From: Solanum dulcamara
Lineage: Eukaryota > Streptophyta > Magnoliopsida > Solanales > Solanaceae
Direction: 5' to 3'
DNA: 64,000 nucleotides
Assembly (NCBI RefSeq): GCF_947179165.1
Contig: NC_077242.1
Coordinates: 49,423,097 to 49,487,096 of the forward strand
In this document: piece by piece, positions 34,606 to 45,692 of the stretch
Layout: each line of letters starts with the position of its first letter
Position numbering within the stretch: the first letter of the stretch is position 1
Made by a program: the position numbers and the translations under genes
Notes under the pieces: generated by a model
Databases searched by the model: none
Told to the model about the DNA's origin: nothing
The model's input: the letters and a program-made list of their open reading frames with translations, nothing else

Positions 34606-36444
34606 GAGAAAATGCAATAAATAGTCCCTTAACTATAGGAGTAGGTCTAAGATGGTCCCTTAACTATACAGTTACTGGATTTAGTCCTTGAACTATTCAA
34701 AAACGTATCATGTTTGGTCCCTTAACTATATACTTACTTGTTTTAGTCCCTTAACTATACACTTATAGATTTTAGTTCGTTAAGTATTTAAATAGTTATC
34801 AGGTTTGGTCTCTTATTTATTTTTTAAACAAATTTAGTATATTTTAATGGAACTCATGCATTCGTGAAATTAAATCTTTAATCCATTTTTTCAGTTGTTT
34901 CTCTCTTCCCGCTACTATTTTTTTTAAATTACTCTTATGAAAAGAATAATAACCTCAACGATTCAAAATTAAATTAATGAGGAAAGAAGATTTAAGTCCT
35001 AATTTTATTCAATGGAGGATAAAATGAAGTATATTATTGTTGCTAATGACTTGAATATGCTATGTTCCCTTCTTTAGCAGTTAACGACTATGTTGCGCGG
35101 ACTCTTCATTTTTGTTGTCGCACCCATGTTGACACGAGACGGGTGCAGGTATAGGATATGTATGAGATTATGTGTGAGATTCGATTAACCCACATCAGAT
35201 ACTTTGACCAAGATACTTTTCCTCTTGGTCAATATACGTTGCTTCATGTTTTAAGCCAAATAGAGAGATGCTAAATATTCAAGCAATTTTGTTCGACTTA
35301 TGGTAGACAGTAGCAATGATCCGTAAGGAGAGTTGGTGGAAGGTCTTGAATGACTTTCTTTTTCTTTTCTAAGGGGAAGAATATCTTTATCTTTATAACT
35401 ATATTTTTACAATATTGAATATTTTTAGCTGAATCCCTGCACCCGTATCCATACCTGAATTCATATCCTCGAATCTTAAAATTTAGATTTTGTTGAATCC
35501 GACTCTCGGATTCGTATCCGTCTCGGACACCTGCACCCGAGTACGAGCAACTTAGGTTAACGATACATAATCGAATTCAGTATCCGTCTTGGACACCCGC
35601 ACCCGAGTTCGAGCAACTTAGGTTAACGATACATAATCATCACGAAATTTTTAATTTTATTTTTCCTACAAAAGAAAAATAAGAGATTTTATCTTATTAC
35701 TCAAATTTCTCTACGTAAAATAAAACGAACAGAATAATAAAATCGATCTATTTCAAAATTTAAAAAACTAATAAAAGTTACAAATCTACCATTTTATAAA
35801 TTTTAACTTCTGAATAATTAAATAAATTCCCTTTAATAAAGCCGATGGAGTATAAAATTTGGAATCAAAACATGTGAGAATAGAACTTTTAATTTTATTC
35901 TCATTGTAAGAAATTCATTTTTATTAAATATAAATAAATCTCTCCCCACACCTAACGAGTAATAAGTTTTTCCTTTTTATAATAAATTTTAATATATTCA
36001 AGTCATTAGTAGCAGCAGTAATATCATTCATTTTATCCTCCGTTGAATAAAATTGACTTATGTTTTCTTTCCTCATTAATTTTATTTTGAATTGCTAAGG
36101 TAAGGTTCTTTTCATAAGAGTAATTTGAAGAAAACATAGCGGGAGAGAAAAACAACTGGAAAAATGGCTTAATGATTTAATTTCATTAAGGCATAGATTC
36201 CGTTAATATATACTAAATTTGTGTAAAAAATGGATAAGAAATATAACTTGATAACTATTTAAACACTTAAAGGACTAAAACCGGCAAGTGTATAGTTAAG
36301 GACCTAAAATCGGTGAGTGTATAGTTAAGGGACCAAACATGATAAGTCTTTGAATAATTAAAGGACTAAATCTGTTAAGCGTATAGTTAAGGGACCATTT
36401 TAGACCTATTCCTATAGGTAAAGTACTATTTATGACATTTTCTC
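34606..36444. mobile_element. Long-TIR Mutator-like element (non-autonomous)
   Basis: The left arm 34606-35060 and right arm 35990-36444 are long inverted repeats of about 450 bp, starting GAGAAAATGCAATAAATAG on the left. Both contain several copies of TCCCTTAACTATA. The flanks form a 9-bp duplication, TATTTGTGT (34597-34605) and TAATTGTGT (36445-36453), one mismatch, diagnostic of Mutator. The 930-bp centre has no transposase and is occupied largely by a second MITE (35089-35556). Confidence 0.85.
35089..35556. mobile_element. hAT-type MITE nested in the Mutator-like element
   Basis: The ends are inverted: TATGTTGCGCGGACTC left; CCTAAGTTGCTCGTACTC right when reversed. The flanks are TTAACGAC (35081-35088) and TTAACGAT (35557-35564), an 8-bp duplication with one change. 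The right 67 bases, including the flank, are repeated in tandem at about 35572-35638. Partial relatives of this family occur at 39465-39560. Confidence 0.75.
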
Positions 36445-36453
36445 TAATTGTGT

Positions 36454-38408
36454 TCATATGCTTTGAATTGAATGATAAGTAACATATACATTCCACATAT
36501 GTATATCTTTCAACAGTTAGAATTTTTGTATTCGCTTATATTTGGATTCAATTGTAAGATAATTGTATTCATATGCCTTTTTGTATTTAGGTATATAAGA
36601 AACTTGACAATTTTTACGAACAAAAATGAATACAACACACTTGACTCAAATGAAAACAAGTAGATCACACAGAAACAAATACAACAAGAGATTTTAATAT
36701 ATTAGGTACACAGAATATTGACAACTTTTTGCGAAAAAAATGAATACAACAACTTGCTTGACTCAAATGAAAATAATTAAATCTAAGCAAATTTTTACCT
36801 TTTTTTTTGCACACATTATCATAAATGAATAAAATAAGAAATTTGAATATACACGTATTAGTATTGAATATAAAGAAATTTGTCAATATTTATGATCACA
36901 TATGAATACAACACGTTAGAATACAAATGAATATAATTAGATACAAGAAATTTGGCAGCATTTGAATACAAATTACTCATAATGAATGCAACAATGACTC
37001 GTAATGAATACAAGACATTTGGCAGATTTGTACTTTCAGTTTGCATTCTCCAGAATAACTATAAATCATACACACTTGAGAGTCCAATTTGAGACAGGAG
37101 TATTTTTAGGGAGTGATTTATTCTAATTTACCATAACAGAAACGATGAATCACAAACACTTGAGAGTCCGATTTGAAACAAGAGTATTTTTAGGGAGTGA
37201 TTTATTCTAATTTACCATATCAGAAAAGATATCTTTCGTCTTTTACTCAATTTAAGTTGTATTTGTATTTTTGTAGGAAAATCACCAAAAAATACAATGA
37301 ATACAACAGATAGCAAACCAAAAATATAGCTGTGGATTGTAAATATTAAAACTATAACGAAGAAATCTTAATTAAGACCTAATGTTATTTGTTTCTCAAA
37401 ATTTCCCTACAAAATTCTACGAACATAAAATGTCGTGGGCTTTTTTCTTGCTCTCTTCCCCCACACCCCTAAAGGTCTAACAATGGGCTTTTCCCGCTTC
37501 CCCATGTGGTGAATCGAAGTCTCAAACATGGTTGGAGGTGGAAAGTTTTTTCCAATAGGTTATCCCTCTCCAGTCTTACCAAACAACAGGTTTTTTGCAA
37601 GCATTGGTTGGATTATAGCATGCTTTGTTAGGCAATTTCACTCATATAGTTAGAGGTGAAAAATGGGTGACTTAGATGAAATTTGGATGGATTGAATATG
37701 ATTTGAGTCAAAATGGATTGACTTATAATTCACCTATATAAAATATGAGTAAATATGAATTTGATCAAATATGGTTTGAATAAAATGGTTCTAACCCACT
37801 TTAATCTTCTAAAGTCAAAAAAACAATTAAAAAAAACTAAATTATTAATACCCCAACCCCTACCACCCCACCCACCCCTAAATTATTATTCTCTAAAAAA
37901 TTATTTTTCATTAAAAAAAATAAATTTAATTTTTTTCTACCCCATACCCCCACCTTCACCACCCCCATTTTTTAAAAAAAAATGAAAAAAAACTTTCGCC
38001 CACCCTACCCCCACCCCCAAAAGTTCTTACATTTCTCTCTTCCTATCACATAAAAAAGAGAAGGAAACTCCTTTGCATTTCTCTCAATATGTATGTAGCT
38101 ATTCTCACACAATATAATCTTGTTATAAAAAATATTTTGCACTCCAATATATGCATTTTTTTAAGTTAACAAATAATGTGCAAACCAAATATAAATATGG
38201 AGTATCAAAATTTGAAATTTCAGAAATTCATTTTGTATAAACTAGAGATATATAAAAGACATAATCTTATGAACTATCATTATGTGTATATATACACATA
38301 TTAGATTCTGATAAGCTAAATTTTCATACTTCCTGTCTGTCACTCAAGCTGGAGAGGTTCATTGCCGAAAAGGTAAGGTCTATACTCACTAATGATTAAT
38401 CTATTTAA
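36454..38408. other. FHA-gene intron, AT-rich with local repeats
   Basis: No gene. Minus-oriented GAATACAA-type motifs recur at 36600-37030. At about 37062-37140 and 37143-37220 a ~80-bp unit is duplicated in tandem (core CACTTGAGAGTCC..TTTTTAGGGAGTGATT). At 37790-38030 runs of A alternate with C-rich tracts (CCCCACCCACCCC), in the opposite orientation to the G-rich array at 40258-40715. Confidence 0.5.
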
Positions 38409-39368
38409 AGGGTTGTTTGGTGTGATAGCTAAGAGGGGTTAATCTCGGAATAATTTTTAAGTGTTCTTAAATCCCTTGTTTGATTGCAAAGGATGGGATA
38501 ACTTATCCCAGAATAAACAATTAGTAATAAGATAAGTTATTCCTCTCTCAGGGTGGAATAGTAATCTCAGGATAACTTATCTTGTGATAAAGTATGTAAA
38601 ATAACAAAAATACGCCCCCTAAACTCTCTTTTATACACCACCTTTTACATTCATGTGTATTAACATAATTTTTAACAACATTTATAATAACATTCACTAA
38701 CCTTAATAATCGTTGTTGTTATGATAATATATTTTTCTATTATAAAATTATATTTTATAAATACAATTTCTATTTATGAATATATTACAAATTGAATTTA
38801 TTTGTCTAATTCTTATGTTTATTTATATTTTGATTTCTTTTAAAATGTTCACTTCACTACTAAATTACATATTTTTATTTAAATAGTTTATTACTCACTT
38901 AAAAATTATATTCTATATATCAATTAAAATGTAGATAACTTTAAAATGTAGATAATTTTAGTAATAAAATTTATTTTACTTTAATAAAATTAAAATAGAA
39001 GTTTTATTTTTAAGCTTAATAAGATGAAAGTTTTATTTTTAAGTTAAATAATATGAAAGTTTAATTTTAAAAACACACAACACAATCATTGAAATGCATA
39101 CACAAAAATATTTAAATTAAATAAGATGAAAATTTTATTTTTAAGAATAAATAACTAAAGCTTGCAAAGAAAATGTAAAAAAAATAAAATAAGGTGGAGG
39201 GTATTTTTGTAAACAAACAACTTATACTTAAAAATTAAGCAATAAATATACTTTTGAATATGACAAACCAAACAAGCAATGAATACCACTCTCAGCATAA
39301 CGTATCCCAGCATAACTTATCCAACATAACTAATCGAAAAATAAGTTGTATATAAACCAAATGACCCG
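38409..39368. mobile_element. PIF/Harbinger-like (Tourist-type) element
   Basis: Inverted ends read AGGGTTGTTTGGTGTGATA on the left and, reversed, CGGGTCATTTGGTTTATATA on the right, flanked by the 3-bp duplication TAA (38406-38408; 39369-39371). TAA targets and GGG..TTTGGT ends are typical of PIF/Harbinger. Subterminal repeats around GGATAACTTATCCC occur near both ends. The element is 960 bp with no transposase. Confidence 0.8.
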
Positions 39369-39464
39369 TAATTGCAGTTACCTGCCTATGATTGAGAGGG
39401 AATGGTGAATTAGCAGATTGTTCAAAATCAGAACTATAATTTTAACCTCCAACCACACCAACCT

Positions 39465-39560
39465 GTGTAGCGCGGACTCTGCAAAACAAATGCTATACCC
39501 GTGTTGAATCCTTCAAAAATGCACTATTTTTGGAGGATCCGACACACACTCATCGACTTT
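39465..39560. repeat. Partial MITE copy (relative of 35089-35556)
   Basis: GTGTAGCGCGGACTCTGC at 39466 resembles the left end of the nested MITE in the Mutator-like element, and GAGGATCCGACACAC follows. The right end is missing. Confidence 0.5.
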
Positions 39561-39892
39561 TTCGGACAAATTCAACATAAAACATTCATTGATAGGAAAG
39601 TTCTCTTTTCCAACAAAGTAATTTTCACTTAAAATAGCAAAAGCTCAATCAGCTCCAAATGTCTACCCATAAATTCAATATTACAGAGGCCTGACCCGTA
39701 GTTCTTTGAAACAAGAATAGGATAAGGGTGACAAAACGGTTCTTAAACAATCATCCCGGTTTCAATAATAACCACCAGATGATAACCTAGGCTTGATATA
39801 CTTCTACTTGAAAAATAAAAAAGAATGATTACTAGGTTTGATATACTTGATCATAAAAGAATAAATACCTAGGCTTGAGTTTAAGTAACTAA

Positions 39893-40892
39893 GGGTGTGT
39901 TTGGTATGAAGGAAAATGTTTTCCATGAAAAGTGTTTTCCCAGAAAATGTTCTCTTGAAAAACAAGTTGGTTTCTAACTTATTTTCTCATGTTTGGTTGG
40001 TGAATGACAAATATTTTCTATTGTTTGTTTAGTGAATGAAAATATTTTTTATTTTTGGCTAGAGAGTAGAAAATATTTTTTAAGAAAATAGTTTCTGACA
40101 TGAAAATCAACCCTAGTAATTAAATCGGGATCCGACCCTAACATCTGATATAGGACCCAACTCGACTTTCAACCCAAGATTCAACTTCCAAATTTAGACT
40201 CGATCTCGACTTTCGAACCGAAATCCGACCACACCCGACTCCAAACATAACTTTCAAATAATTTGATTTTTTTAAAAAAATAATTTTTTAATTGTTTTTG
40301 GGAATGGGGTGGGGGGCTGGCAGGGGGGAGGGATGAAAAAATGAAATTTTCAAAACTTTGAAATATTTTTTGAAAACAAATTTTTAATTTTTTTTTTTTT
40401 TGGGGGGGGGGGGGCACAGTAGGGGTTGTGGTCAAAAAAAAAATTGAAATATTTTCAAAATAAATTTTTAATATTTTTTTTTTGGGGGGGGGGTGCTGGT
40501 AGCGGGGTCGGGTACGGGTTGCGTAAAAAAATGAAACTTTCAAAATTTGATGTATTTTTCAAAAAATAATTTTTTAAAATTTTGGGTAAAAAAATGAAAA
40601 TTTTAAAATGTGAAATATTTTTTAAAAATAAACTTTTAAATTTTTTCTTAAAAAAGAAATTTTAATTATTTTTTTTGGGGGGGTGGGGGAGGGGGGTCGT
40701 GGTAGGGTTGGGGTAAGAAGAAAACATTGTAATTTAAGATTGGAGGAGAGTTTGGGAAAATGTTTTCCTTAGTTTTTGGAAGAAAATCATTTTCCTTAAA
40801 TTTGAGGAAAATAAATTGATTTGAAAAATATTTTCCAAAACATTTAAGTCAACAAAATATGAGAAAATTGGTCCTTCATACCAAACACACTC
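39893..40892. mobile_element. PIF/Harbinger-like element with G-rich tandem array
   Basis: Near-perfect terminal inverted repeats GGGTGTGTTTGGTATGAAGG (left) and GAGTGTGTTTGGTATGAAGG (right, reversed) are flanked by TAA on both sides (39890-39892; 40893-40895). The second subterminal motif GAAAATGTTTTCC is also inverted. The 1000-bp element has no transposase. Its middle (40258-40715) is a variable tandem array of A/T-rich and G-rich segments. Confidence 0.9.
40258..40715. repeat. G-tract / A-T tandem array
   Basis: About five units of 60-110 bp each start AAAAAAATGAAA, continue TTTCAAAA..GAAATATTTTT and mostly end in long G tracts with GTGG or GGGT. Unit lengths vary, and G runs reach a dozen bases. 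It lies within a PIF/Harbinger-like element. Confidence 0.8.
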
Positions 40893-40904
40893 TAAGTCAC
40901 AACC

Positions 40905-41190
40905 TTTTAGTGCCTGTTTAACTGAACTTATTTAAAGTAGCTTATAAGCCGAAAGCAGCTTATAAGCCAAAAAAAATAAGTTGGGCTACTCCAACTTAGT
41001 TTTTTTTGCTTATAAATTGTTTTTACCTTATAAGCTATTTTAGATAAGTTAAGTCAAACAGACCAATTATTTTTTTGAACTTATTTTAAGCATAAAATGG
41101 TTTTAAGCATTAGGCAAACACGTCCAAAAGCTAAAACGGGGCTTATAAGTTGGTTTGACCAACTTAAAGCCCATCCAAACGGGCTCTAAG
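40905..41190. mobile_element. MITE with GCCCGTTTGG-type ends
   Basis: The left end AGTGCCTGTTTAACTGAACTT and the reversed right end AGAGCCCGTTTGGATGGGCTT form an imperfect inverted repeat of about 20 bases. GCTTATAAG motifs recur inside. A possible 8-bp duplication (AAGTCACA; AAGTCATG) would put the edges slightly outward. The superfamily is uncertain. Confidence 0.6.
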
Positions 41191-41430
41191 TCATGTGATA
41201 AGCTAAATTGAAGAACAAGCTAATAAGATAGGTAACTCATCGATGATGGAATACACAATTTGCTTGGAAATTGATGCAAGAGGTAGATGACTAAGAGCCT
41301 TCAGTTGTCATCAAGATCTCAGGGCTCCGAAGGGAGAAAGGAGGCAACACTTCTAAAAGTACCAAACAAAAATCTTTAACCTTAACCAGGATATTTGACT
41401 AGTTAATCTTGTGTCAAATAAGAAGCATAC

Positions 41431-41559
41431 CTCAATGAAGGAACCAGAAGTGAGGGTTAGACTCTGTTTCGGAAGTACTTCTTTACCATTCACATGAATT
41501 GGATATTTTCCAACATTCCGCAAATGGAATAGTCCATGCATGTCCATCTTTATAGTTGC
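41431..41559 (-). CDS. FHA-domain (MCRS1-like) gene, middle exon
   Basis: This 43-codon exon lies between a minus-strand acceptor (GATTAG) and donor (GTATGC), both in phase 0. It begins ATIKMDMHGLFHLRN and continues NVGKYPIHVNGKEVLPK, then SLTLTSGSFIE. This is the central FHA beta sandwich, including the NxGK..I.VNG turn that in MCRS1 reads 'NEGRRPIYVDG'. The next exon is 8.2 kb downstream and the previous one 14.3 kb upstream. No stop or frameshift is present, unlike every transposon frame around it, so the exon looks maintained by selection. Confidence 0.9.
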
Positions 41560-42178
41560 CTAATCAAGTAATTCACATAAATGTGTCAGTCCATCAACTT
41601 GTAACTGTTCATCACATTTCCAGGAATTCAAGGATGCAAGTTGTTTCTAGGATTTAAAAAATAGGGATAACTGCATTTTGGTCCTACAGTTATTGTCAAT
41701 TTTTTTTTTTAGTTCTTGTAATATTTAACTAAGCATATTTAACATTTAATTAACTAAAATTGTGGTCACCCTACAAAGGAATATGCGGCATTTACACCAT
41801 CACTAGAACTATATTACCCTCAAATATGGAGTAACAATGAAATTTAGCATAAAATAATGATAATTAAATGATTTTAACTCTTAATAATTCATTAAAAATT
41901 TCTGAAGATTCATATTTAGAGGAATCAAAAGTACACTAATCAACTAATTTGAATGTTAAATGCACTTAACAAAAAATTACAATGACAAAAATTAGAATTT
42001 GTTGATATTTGACGGACTTAAAAGCAGTGTTATCAAAGGATCCTTATAGCACACTTAAGTGCTGAAGCGAGGTGCAAAATATGTTGAGTGCTTCATCTTG
42101 CGTATCGTGATCTTCAGTGTAGTCATCAAGGCTCTAAAAAGTACATGGTGTTATTACTTGCTAACCAAGTCTCACATT
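41560..42178. other. FHA-gene intron start with MITE fragment
   Basis: No gene. A truncated copy of the AGTGTTATCAAAGG MITE family (full copy at 56484-56887) begins at about 42024 and is followed by GCACACTTAAGTGCTGAAGCGA. The stretch 41680-42000 has weak inverted ends (CTACAGTTATTGTCAA) but no clear duplication. Confidence 0.4.
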
Positions 42179-42861
42179 TAGAGTTGTCAAAATGGGCTTG
42201 GCCCTTGAGGTCGGTTCAACCCAACCCTTGAATTAAGTGGGGTTGGGCTAAAATTTTTCAGCCCATTTAGGAACGAAGCTTTTTAGCGCAGCCTCTTTTG
42301 GCCCACCAACCCCTTAGACTCAACCCGCGAACCTCAGAGGCCTGAGTCATGAATTTTAAAAATATTTATTATATATATTTTAAATAGTGTTTTATTTTGT
42401 CAAATCTTCAGCAACTAGGCAATTGAAATTATTATAACAATGAATCTTTGACCTCTTTTACTTTTGTGTTTATGCCTAATTTCTTGTTTCTCCTTTCTTG
42501 TCTAGTTTGTGAAAAAATAATCATGTAATGTATGTTGTTATGATGAATCTTATGATTGTTGATTGTTGTATCTTATCTATTCTATTGTTTTGTAAGTATT
42601 CCACTAAAGTGTGTGGAACTCATGGACATGTGAATTTTTGATGTATTGGTGTTGTGTTGATCAATGTTCAATAGTATTTTTAAGAGGTCAATGTTGTCCA
42701 TCTTTTGATTGAAGGGTCAACCCGTCCCAACCCATAGCCTGCTTAGGGCTGGATTGGTTGTATTTTATAGGCCCTTTAGTTAAAAGAGTTAACCCGTCCT
42801 AACCGATTTAACTCGTTAGCCCTTTAGGGTTGGATTGGGTCAGCCCATTTTGACAACTCTA
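42179..42861. mobile_element. hAT-type non-autonomous transposon
   Basis: Perfect terminal inverted repeats TAGAGTTGTCAAAATGGGCT occur at both ends. They are flanked by an exact 8-bp duplication CTCACATT (42171-42178; 42862-42869). The 683-bp element has no transposase. The 8-bp duplication and TAG ends fit hAT. Confidence 0.92.
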
Positions 42862-42869
42862 CTCACATT

Positions 42870-43850
42870 CACAAAAAAATAACCCTAATACTTATTATAT
42901 TTTGTTTCAAATAAAGTTTTGGCTGTATGACTTCAATTTGGATTGTCATTCTATATTGGGTACAATTGTACAAGAAAATGGTGGTGGACATAAAGCTTTT
43001 GCGAACTTGAATAACTTTTGACATAACGCCACTCGCAAATTTAGGATTTTGTATTTTTGGTATTTAAATATTTTATAAACATAATTTTGTATTTAAATTT
43101 TAATACTTGGATTTTTGAACTTTATAATATCAATATATGATGGTTTAAGAAGACTTTGAGTTTGGACTACTGTCGTTATTTTTAATACTCTACTTTATTT
43201 TATTTAAATTAATTTTTATTTGGTCTACGGGCCGACCTAGCACACCTCGCTCAAGTCTCACGGGTCAGCAGGCTTTCTTGGAAAAGCCTCGTTCTTAAAT
43301 GGGCTCCAACAATCATAGTACAACCCTATAATATCACGAGTTGGACTAGGCCAGCCCAACAGGCCTACGCAATATTGACGGCTCTATTAGGATGAACTGG
43401 GAAGTAAATGTCCTTTCCACGTTCTCAAATTTTTTATTCAACTTTTTCAAGTTTTATTTCCTGGTATTCATTATTGACCTTTTTAAATAATACAAAATTT
43501 ATTTTTTTCTGTATGGTCATCAGGATTGAGAAAATCTCTTTCGTAAGATTCGATAGTTTTAATTTCATTTTCAAAACACATTAGAGGAAACAGTAACAGC
43601 TAAATAATTAAAATACTTCATTATTTTCTTTCATTGTCACCTTAGGAAAGTTGTAAGCACCTTCTTCCAAGCAATATTTATAGAAGAAAATTGTAGGGTT
43701 GGACATGCCAGAGCCCTGGAAATCCCCTAATCATCATAATAACAAAACACCTAAACGGCAATCAGTATGAAAATATTGCCTACAGTCACTACTCAAGGAT
43801 ACCAAGTCAGACTCTAGATTTACAAATTACCTAAGAAGTCTATCGGATCA
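42870..43850. other. FHA-gene intron, partial MITE end
   Basis: No gene. At 43215-43385 the sequence ends CAATATTGACGGCTCTATTA, the inverse of TAGAGCCGTCAATAT, a MITE end related to the element at 42179. No left partner was found. The remainder is AT-rich and may contain the 3' untranslated end of the L1 to the right. Confidence 0.4.
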
Positions 43851-44791
43851 TCAAATTCCACTATACGATTTTCTTACACAAAAAAAAAATAAAGACACTA
43901 AGCAACTCCATGTCATGTCATGAATGGATTTGATTTTATTTTCAAAGCCCCTTCCATTCCTCTCCTTCCACACTGACCACCATATGCATGAGGGTATTAT
44001 CCTCAGCCATTTTTTTCTGGATCTTGCTCCCCCTCTTCTAATCCAACAAACTATTAAATCAGTTGTGTGTTTAGGCATGATCCACTCTGTCTTTGTGAGG
44101 CTGCAAACCAGGTTCCGAATCTGTGTAGTGAATTGCAATGTAGGAATAAATGGTTGTTTGTTTCCCCAGTCTCATTGCACAAAAAACATCTGGTCACCAC
44201 TACTCTCCCCTTCTTTTGTTGTACTTAATGAGTAAGACAAGCCTTCTTCACCATTAACCATGTGAAGCATTTTACCTTAGTAGTTGCCATGATCTTCCAT
44301 ATTTTTTTCCAGAGCCTTGACTACTCCCGTTGGACCACACTGTTCTCGTTCTTGTATAGCCTATTCACAGAGAAAATACCATACCTTGTGTGTCCCCACC
44401 TCAGAGAATTTGTTTCAGTGGTTGTGGCTTGTAAATCCTCCACCATCTTTAGTAAATCAACCACCCTTCCCACTTCCCAATCATTTAGATGCCTTCTGAA
44501 ATTTAGGTTCCCACCTTGAGGGGACCAACACTCATTTATATAGATTTCAGGTTTTCTGTTCAATGCCATCAAATCACGGAAGACTTCCTGAAGTGAAGCT
44601 TGCCCAATCCAAATATCCTTCCACAAATTAGTTTTGTCACCATTGCCTACCCTAATTCTGTAATCTTCCTGCAGTTGTGGCCAAAAAGCTCTTATAGTTT
44701 TCCAAACTCCCACTCCATAGGTATTGATAACCTCACTATAACACCAACGGCTGTTGTAATGACCCTCCAGGTCATTTTCGTCTTTTCCCAA
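43851..44791 (-). pseudogene. LINE A C-terminal zf-RVT region
   Basis: Two minus frames are seen. The frame at 44321-44791 reads VINTYGVGVWKTIRAFWP, then RIRVGNGDKTNLWKDIW, the conserved block between RT and the zinc-binding reverse transcriptase end in plant L1s. The frame at 43851-44138 reads IMPKHTTDLIVCWIRRGG and IPSCIWWSVWKERNGRGFE, the terminal zf-RVT signature. The two are separated by a frameshift or stop near 44230. The role is nucleic-acid binding during target-primed reverse transcription. It lies downstream of the solo LTR that cut the same protein. Confidence 0.8.
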
Positions 44792-45191
44792 TCTTTTTAG
44801 CGTTTGGAACTTTCTTGTAGCAACCCCAAGTCATTTATGACTTGTTGATAGTTCGATCACCTGAGTCGTTATTTTGGGTTTTACGCCCGTTTCCCTGTTT
44901 TGGAGCTCTTGGAGTTTGAATGGTTGACTTCGATCAAAACTCCAAGAAGACGACCTCAGAATGGAATTTTGATGGTTCCATCAGCTCTGGAATGGCCAAA
45001 TTAGGCTAGTAGAATGGTCGGCACGAGTATCGAGGCTTTCGGTGCGAGTTTGGGGTCATTTGGCGCTTTAGGCTTTGAAATTTGGCCTAAGGTTGACTTT
45101 GGTCAACATTCTTGGTAAAAGCGCTCGGATTGATTCTGGATCTAGAAGACAACATAGGCCACAAGTTCCTGATTGCTCTTCATACAGTGCA
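44755..45191 (+). mobile_element. Solo LTR in LINE A
   Basis: The insert begins TGTAATGACCCTCCAGG and ends CATACAGTGCA, TG..CA, and is flanked by GCTGT on both sides (44750-44754; 45192-45196). Excising it plus one GCTGT restores the LINE A reading frame across the site. It is 437 bp. TGTAATGACCC is the start of a common Solanaceae gypsy LTR, and no internal gypsy sequence is present. Confidence 0.85.
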
Positions 45192-45692
45192 GCTGTATGG
45201 GGTGTTAACCACTTTTGTCATCCACTTATCCTCCATGCCATACTTTGATGTGATGATCTCCTTCCGAAGCATATGATCTTCATTAGCAAATTTCCACAAC
45301 CACTTCAACATGAGGCTTTGGTTTTGCTTCCTTAAGTTCCTGATGCCTAGGCCACCTGTATTCTTGTTCACTATCAATTCCTCCCATTTAACTAGGTGGA
45401 ACTTCTTTTTTTCTTCACTGCCTTCTCATAGGAAATTTCTCCTAAGGACATCAGTGCTCTTAGATACACTAGCAGGCATTGAAAATACTGACATCATATA
45501 GGATGGTAGTACATCAAGGACACTGTTGATTAAAGTTAGTCCTCCCAAGTAGAGGCACTGACATTTCCCCAGGACGTCATTCCAACTACCTATGGACTTG
45601 CTTTTAGCTCCCACAAGCATGCGTAGGTAAGTTGTTGGAAGTTCACCAATCTTGCCTCCTAACTTACTAGCCAAGCTTTCTATCCCTGTCAC
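45180..45692 (-). pseudogene. LINE A post-RT domain
   Basis: The minus frame 45426-45692 reads LASKLGGKIGELPTTYLRML, LTLINSVLDVLPSYMMSVF and STDVLRRNFL. The frame 45180-45377 continues NTGGLGIRNLRKQNQSLMLK and YGMEDKWMTKVVNTPY before entering the solo LTR. This thumb-like block follows RT in all plant L1s. A frameshift lies near 45400. Confidence 0.8.

Noticed and set aside
36296..36496. Minus frame MECICYLSFNSKHMN..
   Set aside because: It lies over the inverted repeat arm of the Mutator-like element.
40181..40543. 120-codon minus frame rich in Pro and Lys
   Set aside because: It is produced by the G-tract/A-T tandem array in a PIF/Harbinger-like element.
43924..44519. Plus-strand frames of 60-103 codons opposite LINE A
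   Set aside because: They are antisense shadows of the minus-strand L1 coding sequence.
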